Assembly: GCA_900768785.1 (NCBI GenBank)
Contig: CAAGEG010000109.1
Location: 1-18,331, forward strand
Origin: an uncultured Prevotella sp.
Lineage (GTDB): Bacteria > Bacteroidota > Bacteroidia > Bacteroidales > Bacteroidaceae
Reading direction: 5' to 3'
Length of the DNA stretch: 18,331 nt
The translations under genes and the position numbers were made by a program. Below the pieces are notes generated by a model. The model was not told the origin of the DNA and did no database searches. It saw nothing but the letters and a program-made list of their open reading frames with translations. Each line of letters begins with the position of its first letter. The stretch's first letter is position 1. Shown here piece after piece: positions 7,508-15,110 of this stretch.

Positions 7508-9367
7508 TTATGTACCATATATCTCCATCACACATTTATTACAATTGAACCTTATACGAAATTTCCGTCCGTCAGCAAGACGCAAGAATAAAGGCTCTTT
7601 CCATTTATCTGCCTTCTCGTTTTTCCTGCAATGGCCAAGCATGTGCCTTATACAATGCCTGCATTGCATTAATAGGGGAGTTGTAGGCTTGCTCGTTTCA
7701 AAAGATGAAATTCCTATATCAAGACCGCAATCGGCATAAAATTTAGCTGCAATGTCGTTGGATACATTATAAAGATATGGCTTGTTTTGCGGATACCATG
7801 TTGTGAAGGCTATTGATGCAGCATCTTTTTGTCTTCTATCTTTAATGTTATTTTGTGCTTTAATGCTTTCCAAGAGTTTTTCTGTAAGCCTTCTTCTTAA
7901 GTCAGACAACATGCTTGATGGTATGAAGCATTCCGCACATCGTTCAGCAATAGTAATGTCGTTACAAACAAATGGTGTGTTTCCGAGTTTGGATAGTTGT
8001 TGTCTGATATTCTTTTCTTGTGGTTTTTGAGCTTTTTGTAATTCTGTTGTCAAACTTACACATGCACATAAGCCTCTATCGGTAGTTGCCGTAAGAGTAA
8101 AAGTGGTCTCTTTATTATCACAAAGGCTACTATCCTCAATATTGAAAGCCATGCTAATACTTATTTTTCTTGTAGCACTCGGCTTTGCAAGTAAAGAGTC
8201 AAACGTCTTATCGTTGTTTCTATATAATGCCATTCCTGCTTTTAAGCTCTTAGGCATAGTAAGTGGGAATATCCTGTTGTTGATTACTTTGTTTACTCTA
8301 AACCCTTCAAGCTGTTTGTTTTCACCAATAAAACAAAGCCCGTCACCATTACTAAAAACTGTCGTTCCGGCAACATTAAACGAGTTTCCTTTTATCTCTT
8401 TTACATATCCCACGAATGCGCCTTTTGCTTTTGGCGTATCGGGAGAGGCTATGTCATCTCTTTTTCCATTAAGAAAATAGTCGGTATAGCCTCTGTTGAA
8501 TGTCTTTGTAGGATCAGGAACAAAAGAATAAGAACATTTTCCTAATGATGCCCTGCGATATTTATCAGGATGTTGGCTTATTATATTATTAATTCTCTCG
8601 CTATATGCCGCCGTTACGTTTTTCACGTATGCAAGGTCTTTCAATCGTCCTTCTATTTTAAAAGATGTAACACCTGCTTCTATCATTTCCTGCAGGCTAT
8701 CTATGCGACACATGTCTTTGAGTGACAACAGATGTTTGTCTTTTTCCAATATCTTATCATTAGCATCCAAGAGGTCAAATTTTAGTCTGCAGAATTGTGC
8801 ACACTCACCTCTGTTAGCACTTCTATTGAAACAATATTGTGACGCATAGCAAAGACCGGAGTAACTAACACAGAGAGCACCATGAACAAAGGCTTCTAAT
8901 TCAACATCAGGGACTTTCTCGTGTATGTCGGCTATTTCTTTAAGCGATAATTCTCTTGCTAAAACAACTCTTGAACATCCCATTTCGGCAAGCCATTTAA
9001 CCTTTTCTGCAGTTCTGTTATCGGTCTGTGTGCTTGCATGTATTGCAATTTCAGGTATGCCAATATTTAATAGCGACATGTCTTGTACAAGTATGGCGTC
9101 TGTACCAGCATTTTTTAGTTGTCTTATCAAATCAAAAACAGCCTCTGTTTCATTATTATAGATTATCGTGTTGACTGTTGCATAGACCTTAGCACCAAAT
9201 ATGTGTGCATAGTCACATAGTTTGCGTATGTCATCTATGGTATTCCCGGCAGCTACTCTCGCTCCAAATCTTTGTGGACCGATATATACGGCATCGGCAC
9301 CATGCTCTATGGCAGCCATTCCGTAATCAAGATTTTTTGCCGGAGCCAATAGTTCGATATCTCGCAT
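7508..9367 (-). CDS. U32 family protein, likely RlhA/YdcP-type RNA hydroxylase rather than a protease
   Basis: A 619-residue member of the U32 'collagenase-like' family. The N-terminal TIM-barrel part starts ELLAPAKNLDYGMAAIEHGADAVYIG and carries the family signature at 162-194 (HGALC, SGLC, NRGEC, FCR), with cysteines 166, 173, 189 and 193 placed as in the iron-sulfur cluster of UbiU/UbiV/RlhA proteins. The C-terminal part is long, as in E. coli YdcP (RlhA, which makes 5-hydroxycytidine at 23S rRNA C2501), rather than short as in TrhP. It ends with a second cysteine set (C569, C572, C580, C609, C612). By similarity it hydroxylates RNA using prephenate-derived oxygen chemistry; protease activity is doubtful. 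It starts 10 bp after metA and is probably translationally coupled. Subfamily assignment is by length and layout only. Confidence 0.85.
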   Translation of the reverse strand: MRDIELLAPAKNLDYGMAAIEHGADAVYIGPQRFGARVAAGNTIDDIRKLCDYAHIFGAKVYATVNTIIYNNETEAVFDLIRQLKNAGTDAILVQDMSLLNIGIPEIAIHASTQTDNRTAEKVKWLAEMGCSRVVLARELSLKEIADIHEKVPDVELEAFVHGALCVSYSGLCYASQYCFNRSANRGECAQFCRLKFDLLDANDKILEKDKHLLSLKDMCRIDSLQEMIEAGVTSFKIEGRLKDLAYVKNVTAAYSERINNIISQHPDKYRRASLGKCSYSFVPDPTKTFNRGYTDYFLNGKRDDIASPDTPKAKGAFVGYVKEIKGNSFNVAGTTVFSNGDGLCFIGENKQLEGFRVNKVINNRIFPLTMPKSLKAGMALYRNNDKTFDSLLAKPSATRKISISMAFNIEDSSLCDNKETTFTLTATTDRGLCACVSLTTELQKAQKPQEKNIRQQLSKLGNTPFVCNDITIAERCAECFIPSSMLSDLRRRLTEKLLESIKAQNNIKDRRQKDAASIAFTTWYPQNKPYLYNVSNDIAAKFYADCGLDIGISSFETSKPTTPLLMQCRHCIRHMLGHCRKNEKADKWKEPLFLRLADGRKFRIRFNCNKCVMEIYGT

Positions 9368-9377
9368 ATTGCTTTTA

Positions 9378-10295
9378 TTACTTGATTTTGCTTATATCAT
9401 AAGGTGTCTCTTGGTAAACATAATAGTTTATCCAGTTGCAAAACATAAGATTAGCATGCGATCTCCAAGTCACAAGAGGCTTGTTGACAGGATTGTTGTC
9501 TATATAATAGTTTACAGGCATCTCTACATCATCTCTTTTATCTTTATCTCTTCGATATTCTTTGTCAAGAGTATCGGGAGAATATTCAAGATGTCCTGTA
9601 ATGAAAAAATCCCTACCATTACGTGCCATAACCATGCTTACGCCACTATCGGGCGAATTTGCAATTAGTGTCAACTCCTTATTTCTAATTATTTCTTCTT
9701 CTCTTATTTCCGTATGTCTGCTGTGTGGCATATAGAAAAAGTCATCAAATCCCCTGAAAATAGGTAACAACGGATGTAACGGATATTGTTTGAAGACACC
9801 GAACATCTTCTTTTCAAGAGCATATTTCTTTATGCCATAGTTGTAATAAAGCCCTGCTTGAGCCGCCCAACATATATATAATGTACTTGTAACATGGGTG
9901 CGAGTCCATTTGAATATTTCGGTTATCTCATCCCAATAATTTACTTCTTCGTATTCATAAGTTTCAACGGGTGCTCCGGTTATTATCATTCCGTCAAACT
10001 TATCATCTTTCATCGAGTCAAAGTCTTTATAAAAAGCCATCATGTGTTCAATAGGAGTGTTCTTTGAAGTATGGCTTTTCAACTTCATAAAGGTAATGTC
10101 TATTTGTAGAGGTGTGTTTGACAATAACCTTATAAGGTCTGTTTCTGTTGTCACTTTCAACGGCATTAGATTGAGAATGACAATCTTTAGAGGGCGAATA
10201 TCTTGATTATGTGCTCGCGAACTATCCATAACAAAGATGTTCTCCTTCTTCAATATATCTATAGCAGGTAATTTGTCGGGTATTCTTAATGGCAT
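9378..10295 (-). CDS. metA: Homoserine O-acyltransferase MetA, predicted acetyl-CoA type
   Basis: Acylates L-homoserine, the first committed step of methionine synthesis, in the cytoplasm. The 305 residues are full length. The catalytic triad is visible: C142 in YICWAAQ and H235/E237 in GHLEY. The residue that sets acyl donor choice lies in ITGAPVETYEYEEVNYW, where Glu sits at position 111. Characterised MetA proteins with Glu111 use acetyl-CoA, while the E. coli type has Gly111 and uses succinyl-CoA. The better name is therefore homoserine O-acetyltransferase, although automatic annotation would probably say succinyltransferase. The ATG lies about 33 bp from a TACCTTTG box, leaving no room for a SAM riboswitch. 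It is first in an apparent operon with the U32 gene and the zinc-ribbon lipoprotein gene. Confidence 0.94.
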   Translation of the reverse strand: MPLRIPDKLPAIDILKKENIFVMDSSRAHNQDIRPLKIVILNLMPLKVTTETDLIRLLSNTPLQIDITFMKLKSHTSKNTPIEHMMAFYKDFDSMKDDKFDGMIITGAPVETYEYEEVNYWDEITEIFKWTRTHVTSTLYICWAAQAGLYYNYGIKKYALEKKMFGVFKQYPLHPLLPIFRGFDDFFYMPHSRHTEIREEEIIRNKELTLIANSPDSGVSMVMARNGRDFFITGHLEYSPDTLDKEYRRDKDKRDDVEMPVNYYIDNNPVNKPLVTWRSHANLMFCNWINYYVYQETPYDISKIK

Positions 10296-10327
10296 TATAT
10301 ATTCTCCATTTTTATGTTATTGGAGAG

Positions 10328-10359
10328 CAAAGGTAGTGTAAAAAGTGCTGAAATGCAAA
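10328..10359 (-). promoter_or_regulatory. metA promoter (TTTG-N20-TACCTTTG)
   Basis: Minus-strand TTTG (10356-10359), a 20-bp spacer and TACCTTTG (10328-10335) fit the Bacteroidota consensus. The predicted leader to the metA ATG is only about 25 nt. It faces away from the nitroreductase promoter, whose -7 box starts 18 bp beyond the metA -33 element. Confidence 0.8.
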
Positions 10360-10377
10360 AATTTGCTTTTTATTTCT

Positions 10378-10385
10378 TATCTTTG
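10378..10385 (+). promoter_or_regulatory. -7 box (TATCTTTG) of the nitroreductase operon
   Basis: TATCTTTG is a full match to TAnnTTTG. The -33 position (about 10354-10358) overlaps the metA -33 element and is not a good TTTG. The box lies downstream of the ATG at 10345, which rules out that start and points to ATG 10405 with a very short leader. Confidence 0.6.
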
Positions 10386-10404
10386 CAGAAAATATAATAT
10401 ATAT

Positions 10405-10932
10405 ATGGTAAATTTTAAAGATTTGGTTTGTCGTCGTCGCAGCCATCGCAGTTTTAACGCAAGTGATATTTCAGGCGATGATGTAAAGACAATTTTACGT
10501 GCAGCATTAATGTCGCCAACATCAAAAAGCCGCCGTTCTTGGCAGTTCGTTGTTGTAGATGATAAGTTAACAATAGAGAAGATAGCCGATGCAAAAGATA
10601 ATGGTTCACAATTTCTTAAACAGTCGTCATTAGCCGTAGTAGTGCTTGGAGATACATCAACAAATGATTGTTGGATAGAAGATTGTGCCATAGCCGCAGT
10701 GTCTATGCAGTATCAAGCTGAAGAGTTAGGACTTGGCAGTTGTTGGGCACAGATGAGAGGGCGTGGCTTGTCTGACGGAACATTGGCTGAAGACGTGATT
10801 AGAGGCATTCTTGATATACCTGAGAACTTCGGAGTGTTGTGTGTGTTGGGCTTTGGTCATAAAGAAAAAGAGCGCAAACCGCAAGATGAAGACGCTTTGA
10901 AATGGGAGAATGTACATATTGATAAGTTTTGA
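10405..10932 (+). CDS. Nitroreductase family FMN oxidoreductase
   Basis: A 175-residue FMN-dependent NAD(P)H oxidoreductase of the nitroreductase fold. The N-terminal FMN-phosphate motif RRRSHRSF (10-17), SPTSKSRRSWQFVVV (37-51) and GLGSCW (109-114) are typical. The physiological substrate is unknown; family members reduce quinones, flavins or nitro compounds. The frame opens at 10345, but that ATG lies upstream of the TATCTTTG box, and homologues begin at MVNFKDLV-like sequence, so I use 10405. It is first in a five-gene operon; the DUF2520 gene begins 5 bp after its stop. Confidence 0.85.
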   Translation: MVNFKDLVCRRRSHRSFNASDISGDDVKTILRAALMSPTSKSRRSWQFVVVDDKLTIEKIADAKDNGSQFLKQSSLAVVVLGDTSTNDCWIEDCAIAAVSMQYQAEELGLGSCWAQMRGRGLSDGTLAEDVIRGILDIPENFGVLCVLGFGHKEKERKPQDEDALKWENVHIDKF

Positions 10933-10937
10933 ACCTC

Positions 10938-11717
10938 ATGAAAATTGCATTAATAGGGGCAGGGCGTCTCGCAACAAATCTTGGTCGGGCTTTATTTGAA
11001 GCCGGTCATGATGTTGTCCAGGTATATAGTCGTACCTTGAAGTCGGCATCAGAGTTGGCTTTAACAATTGATGCAGAGCCTATCGACAAGTTGGAATCCG
11101 TGACCGACGAAGCTCAGATATATATTATTTCGGTTAAGGATGATGTCATAGCTGATGTGGCAACACGCTTGTGTATCGGTCGTGAGAAGGCTATTTTTAT
11201 ACACACGGCAGGGAGTATCTCTATTGATATATTTAACAATAAGGCTCAACACTATGGAGTGCTCTATCCTATGCAGACGTTTTCAAAAGACAAGCGTGTG
11301 AATTTCAGTGAGATACCGTGCTTTGTTGAAGCTGATAATGAAGAGACTTTAGAGGTCGTAAAGGCTTTGTCTGCAAGTGTTTCTCAACGTGTTTACACCC
11401 TTGATTCAGCCTCCCGTCGTCATCTACATTTAGCTGCTGTCTTTGCTTGTAACTTTGTTAACCATTGTTATGCTATATCAGAGCAACTCTTATTAAACAA
11501 TGGAATACCGTTTAATGTGATGTATCCGCTTATAGACGAGACAGCTTCAAAGGTGCATCTTATGAGTCCTAAACAGGCGCAGACCGGACCGGCGTTGCGT
11601 TATGACAAGAGTGTGATAGAGTCACAAGCGAAGATGCTGGACCCAAACCCCTTGTTCCGACAAATTTATGAGACTATGAGCGCAAGCATAAATAGGTTGA
11701 ATAATAATGATCAATAA
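10938..11717 (+). CDS. Rossmann-like and DUF2520 domain protein
   Basis: A 259-residue cytoplasmic protein. It begins MKIALIGAGRLATNLGRAL, an NADP-binding Rossmann motif (GxGxxA, 7-12), as in F420-dependent NADP oxidoreductase and pyrroline-5-carboxylate reductase relatives. YIISVKDDVI (about 60-69) and HTAGS (about 94-98) follow the same fold. The C-terminal half (about 130-255) is the helical DUF2520 domain, with LHLAAVFACNFVNHCYA. The reaction is unknown. The ATG at 10938 is preferred; the frame upstream reaches only a TTG that overlaps the nitroreductase stop. The kdsC-like gene follows after 9 bp. Linkage to kdsC and maf is, to my knowledge, common in Bacteroidota and suggests an envelope or nucleotide-sugar role, but this is inference. 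Confidence 0.85.
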   Translation: MKIALIGAGRLATNLGRALFEAGHDVVQVYSRTLKSASELALTIDAEPIDKLESVTDEAQIYIISVKDDVIADVATRLCIGREKAIFIHTAGSISIDIFNNKAQHYGVLYPMQTFSKDKRVNFSEIPCFVEADNEETLEVVKALSASVSQRVYTLDSASRRHLHLAAVFACNFVNHCYAISEQLLLNNGIPFNVMYPLIDETASKVHLMSPKQAQTGPALRYDKSVIESQAKMLDPNPLFRQIYETMSASINRLNNNDQ

Positions 11718-11726
11718 TTTTTTATC

Positions 11727-12245
11727 ATGATACCATATGATTTGAAAAAGATAAAAGCTGTAGTTTTCGATGTTGATGGTGTGCTTAGTGCCGAGACAAT
11801 AACGTTACATCCAGGTGGAGAACCTATGAGAACGGTAAACATAAAAGACGGTTACGCCATACAACTTGCCATGAAAATGGGTCTTCGAATAGCTATTATC
11901 ACCGGTTGTGCCATAGAGAGTGTCAGGCAAAGATATATTCATCTTGGCGTGGAAGATGTATATATGGGTTGTAGCGTAAAGATTAAGACTTATGAAGAGT
12001 TTCTTTCAAAACATAATCTTACTGATGAAGAGATACTCTATATGGGAGATGATATTCCCGACTATGAAGTTATGAGCCGTTGCGGTTGCCCTTGTTGTCC
12101 TGCTGATGCTTGTTCGGATATCAAATCTATTAGCCTTTATGTCAGCAGGAAGAATGGTGGATATGGCTGTGGACGTGATGTTATAGAACAAATATTGCGT
12201 GCGCAAGGCAAATGGTTGCAGTCTGAAAAAGCATTCGGGTGGTAA
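11727..12245 (+). CDS. kdsC: KdsC-like HAD phosphatase (3-deoxy-D-manno-octulosonate 8-phosphate phosphatase)
   Basis: Hydrolyses Kdo-8-phosphate to Kdo for the LPS core, in the cytoplasm. The 172 residues match the small, cap-less tetrameric C0 HAD enzymes. Motif I is FDVDGVLS (14-21, nucleophile D15 and acid/base D17), motif II is IITG (57-60), and motif IV is GDDIPDYE (107-114) for Mg2+. The tail has GGYGCGRDVIEQ (144-155), the KdsC pattern in which a neighbouring subunit's C-terminus closes the active site. Family members usually have D in place of A after VLS/VMS; here it reads SAETITL, a minor variation. Third in the operon. A related role (a sialic acid-type phosphatase) cannot be fully excluded. 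Confidence 0.88.
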   Translation: MIPYDLKKIKAVVFDVDGVLSAETITLHPGGEPMRTVNIKDGYAIQLAMKMGLRIAIITGCAIESVRQRYIHLGVEDVYMGCSVKIKTYEEFLSKHNLTDEEILYMGDDIPDYEVMSRCGCPCCPADACSDIKSISLYVSRKNGGYGCGRDVIEQILRAQGKWLQSEKAFGW

Positions 12246-12261
12246 AAACTAACTATTAGGC

Positions 12262-12867
12262 ATGAATGTAATGAAACATCCTCTTAATTTGGAGCGTAAA
12301 AAACTATTGTTGGCAAGTGCCAGTCCGCGACGTAAACATCTATTAGCGGCTCTTGATGTTGATTTTGATGTCATAGTGTTGCCCGATATTGACGAGACGT
12401 TTCCTGATTCTTTACCTGCATCAGAGGCTGCCGAGTATATTTCTAATAAGAAAGCATCGGCTTATCAACATCTCCTCGCCGCAGATGATATCCTTATTAC
12501 GGCTGATACAACGGTAGTTCTTGGCACTTTGGTGCTTGGTAAACCTGTTGATGATGCTGATGCACGACACATGTTGCGAATGTTAAGCGGCTGTGTTCAT
12601 CAAGTAATAACAGGTGTTACCATAACAACAACACATAGCAGACGCAGCTTTTCAGTCATTACGGATGTAGCGTTCAAAACTCTTTCCGATGAAGAAATAG
12701 ACTATTATGTAGATACTTATCATCCTTTAGACAAAGCCGGAGCTTATGGCATACAAGAATGGATAGGGCATATAGGTGTTACATCAATTAGAGGAAGCTA
12801 TTTTAATGTTGTGGGTTTGCCCGTCCAACGAATATATGAAGAGTTGCGAAAAATAATTAATTGTTAA
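12262..12867 (+). CDS. maf: Maf-family nucleoside triphosphate pyrophosphatase (YhdE type)
   Basis: Hydrolyses non-canonical or excess NTPs to NMP and PPi, and is linked to control of septum formation in some bacteria. It has 201 residues, the usual length. Visible motifs are LLASASPRRKHLL (16-28), the catalytic aspartate in TADTTVV (D82), LGKPVDD (92-98) and GAYGIQ (160-165). Gln at the end of the last motif favours the dTTP/UTP (YhdE-like) subfamily over the m7GTP (YceF-like) group. The start may be 12262 or the in-frame ATG at 12271 (MKHPLNLE); both are compatible with the 16-25 bp gap from kdsC. Fourth in the operon. Confidence 0.93.
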   Translation: MNVMKHPLNLERKKLLLASASPRRKHLLAALDVDFDVIVLPDIDETFPDSLPASEAAEYISNKKASAYQHLLAADDILITADTTVVLGTLVLGKPVDDADARHMLRMLSGCVHQVITGVTITTTHSRRSFSVITDVAFKTLSDEEIDYYVDTYHPLDKAGAYGIQEWIGHIGVTSIRGSYFNVVGLPVQRIYEELRKIINC

Positions 12868-12888
12868 ACAATAAATCAAATTTATCTT

Positions 12889-13530
12889 ATGTCAGAATTG
12901 TTTAGAGTGTTATTAGAGTGGGTTCTTGATAATCTTAACTACTGGGTTGTAACTCTGTTTATGGCAATAGAAAGCTCTTTTATTCCATTCCCTTCAGAAG
13001 TGGTAGTGCCACCAGCTGCATGGAAAGCTATGACTGATGAGAGTTTGAATGTATTTTTAGTAATAGTCTTTGCAACCGTTGGTGCAGACATAGGTGCTCT
13101 TGTCAACTACTATTTATCTAAGGTCTTAGGACGTCCGATAATATATCGTTTTGCAGATAGCCGTTTTGGTCACCTCTGCCTTATCAATAGGGCAAAGGTA
13201 GAACAGGCAGAACAATATTTTAGAGAGCATGGTGCTGCAAGTACATTTTTCGGTCGACTTGTTCCGGCAGTAAGACAACTCATAAGCATCCCTGCCGGTC
13301 TGTCAGGCATGAAACTGGGTACCTTCCTTCTATATACATCTCTCGGTGCCGGTGTATGGAACACTATACTTGCCCTAATTGGTTATGCAATATATCAATA
13401 TACCGATATAAAGACAACTGAAGATGTTTATGTCATGGCAACACACTATAGTCATGAAATCGGATATGTGCTTCTTGCTGCCGCCCTTTTAGTAGTAGGA
13501 GTGATGATCTATCGCCACAAAAAGAAATAG
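12889..13530 (+). CDS. DedA family inner-membrane protein
   Basis: A 213-residue polytopic inner-membrane protein of the DedA/SNARE-associated/VTT superfamily. Family members are implicated in recycling undecaprenyl phosphate or flipping phospholipids, and in keeping the proton-motive force. The N-terminal re-entrant motif ESSFIPFPSE (28-37) and the second one FFGRLVPAVRQLISIPAG (120-137) are intact. These contain acidic residues E28 and E37 and arginines R123 and R129, at positions comparable to the essential ones of E. coli YqjA/YghB; GADIGA (65-70) adds D67. A last span (about 190-208) ends YRHKKK, positive and therefore inside. Last gene of the operon, 21 bp after maf. A lipid-carrier role would fit the neighbouring Kdo gene, but that is inference. 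Confidence 0.93.
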   Translation: MSELFRVLLEWVLDNLNYWVVTLFMAIESSFIPFPSEVVVPPAAWKAMTDESLNVFLVIVFATVGADIGALVNYYLSKVLGRPIIYRFADSRFGHLCLINRAKVEQAEQYFREHGAASTFFGRLVPAVRQLISIPAGLSGMKLGTFLLYTSLGAGVWNTILALIGYAIYQYTDIKTTEDVYVMATHYSHEIGYVLLAAALLVVGVMIYRHKKK

Positions 13531-13646
13531 ATGATGATAATAAGGGTGTTAATGGTTAGACGTTTTTTTTATATTCTAAGCCTATAAAGATAAAATCGTA
13601 AAACTAACAAATCAATAAACTCTTATTAGGTTTATTCTTATAAGTG

Positions 13647-15080
13647 TTAGAATATATCAAACTTATTGCGGAGGTAAGCTAAATAATCTTCCGGGTTCAT
13701 ATCAGGAGGGAACAGATGACCTATGAAGTCTTTTGTTTCCTCCGGTGTGTATTTTATAGCCTTTTCAAGGTAGGCGAAAAGTTCATCTGTTTTTTTCATC
13801 ATATAACAGCAACAAACCATACATGGCAAGCCTTCCTGGCAGTCTGGTAATGCTTGATATAGATTGTGCAATATTTGATAAGCCACTTCCGGATATCCAT
13901 GTTCAAGCATGCACGAGGCTACTTTTGATGTTGTCATGCTCGGATATTCACTCTCTTCAATTGCTTTTTGGAAACAAAGCAACGCCGACTGCGGCTCACC
14001 AAGAAACAATTTGGCATCACCTTTTACGATATTCACCTCATCTTTATTGGCACCGTAGTCCTCCGCTTTGTTTAAAAAAGTAATACTTTCTTCTATTTTT
14101 CCTGTTCTAATAAGTGAATAGGCATATCGCAGATAATGCCCTATAAGCAGTTCTTTATCGACTTTTATGTCCTTATCTACTTGTTCAAAATCTTTTATAG
14201 CTTCAAAATACTCTTCAAGCATGAAGTGAGAATATCCTGTGAATATGCGCCAATAGTTTGTGCCGGTATTATCTATCGTACACAACTTCTCATAAATAGC
14301 CAACGACTCTTTGTAGTTTTGTTCGTTATCGAATAATTGCGCTTTGTTTTGTAGTGCTGTAATGTTGTCTGGGTCTATGGCGAGAGCGAAGTTAAAACTG
14401 TTTATAGCTTCGTCTATGTCGTTGTTATCCATTTGTGTGCTACCCAATTCGTTCCATAGTGAGGTTGAATAAGGATTCTTGTCCAACAGCGAATTGTAAA
14501 TAGAGCAACATTTTTCATATTCACCTTTGAGGTTTAAAAGCCTTGCTTTCAGTTCCAACCATTCGTCATCCTCTCTGTCATTGCATTTTTCAAGCCATAT
14601 CTCCGCTTTTTCATCAAGGTTAAGGTCAATAAACAAGGCAGCCACATCAAGACAATAGTGCTCAGGAGTCTCATCTTCGTTATTGGCAAATAGCAATCCT
14701 TCTTCAAGTAACTCGTCGGCTTGTTCTGTCTGTCCGCGACAAATCATTATTTCAGCCATAACGAAATAATATTCCGGGTCGTCGGTCTCGGTTATCTGTT
14801 CGGCATACATCTCTGCCGCTTTAATGTCGTTTCTGCTTATCAAGGCTTCACGTGCGAGAAAGAGTAGTGGACCATTGGCATCGGGATAAATGTTTCTTGC
14901 TCTTTGAATTATCTTCATGGCATAGTCTTCGTTGCCATTGTTGAAATAATATTCCGCAAGATCTACGAACTCTTCAGAGGCTGGAAGCAACGGCAACCCT
15001 CCGTGTTCAGACGCCTCAAAATCTTTGAGGAGTCGCCTGAACTGATTTGTATTAAAATACTCTTCCGGATAGTATGCCAT
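13647..15080 (-). CDS. Cytoplasmic tetratricopeptide-repeat protein
   Basis: A 477-residue soluble, acidic protein with no signal peptide or membrane span. TPR units run through most of it. The clearest is at about 205-240 (SLWNELGSTQMDNNDIDEA, then INSFNFALAIDPDN), followed by AQLFDNEQNYKESLAIYEKL. An N-terminal segment (MAYYPEEYFNTNQFRRLLKDFE) precedes the repeats, and the C-terminus ends DYLAYLRNKFDIF. TPR proteins act as scaffolds; the partner here is unknown. It begins 30 bp after glnS and is the last gene of the mltG-glnS operon. There is no catalytic domain, so I assign no function. Confidence 0.88.
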   Translation of the reverse strand: MAYYPEEYFNTNQFRRLLKDFEASEHGGLPLLPASEEFVDLAEYYFNNGNEDYAMKIIQRARNIYPDANGPLLFLAREALISRNDIKAAEMYAEQITETDDPEYYFVMAEIMICRGQTEQADELLEEGLLFANNEDETPEHYCLDVAALFIDLNLDEKAEIWLEKCNDREDDEWLELKARLLNLKGEYEKCCSIYNSLLDKNPYSTSLWNELGSTQMDNNDIDEAINSFNFALAIDPDNITALQNKAQLFDNEQNYKESLAIYEKLCTIDNTGTNYWRIFTGYSHFMLEEYFEAIKDFEQVDKDIKVDKELLIGHYLRYAYSLIRTGKIEESITFLNKAEDYGANKDEVNIVKGDAKLFLGEPQSALLCFQKAIEESEYPSMTTSKVASCMLEHGYPEVAYQILHNLYQALPDCQEGLPCMVCCCYMMKKTDELFAYLEKAIKYTPEETKDFIGHLFPPDMNPEDYLAYLRNKFDIF

Positions 15081-15110
15081 ATAGATAATACTGTTTTTGG
15101 CTTTCAGACC

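Noticed and set aside
10296..10345. SAM riboswitch ahead of metA
   Set aside because: The predicted leader is only about 25 nt, too short for any known SAM riboswitch, and no pairing scheme is visible.
10345..10404. 20-residue N-terminal extension of the nitroreductase
   Set aside because: Its ATG is upstream of the TATCTTTG promoter box, and the translated sequence (MLKCKNLLFISYLCRKYNIY) is not family-like.
13531..13646. Intrinsic terminator between the convergent dedA and TPR genes
   Set aside because: There is a T8 run (13563-13570) and short inverted repeats (AATAAAC/GTTTATT; TATTCTAA/TTAGAATA), but no stable stem stands directly before a T run, so I do not call it.
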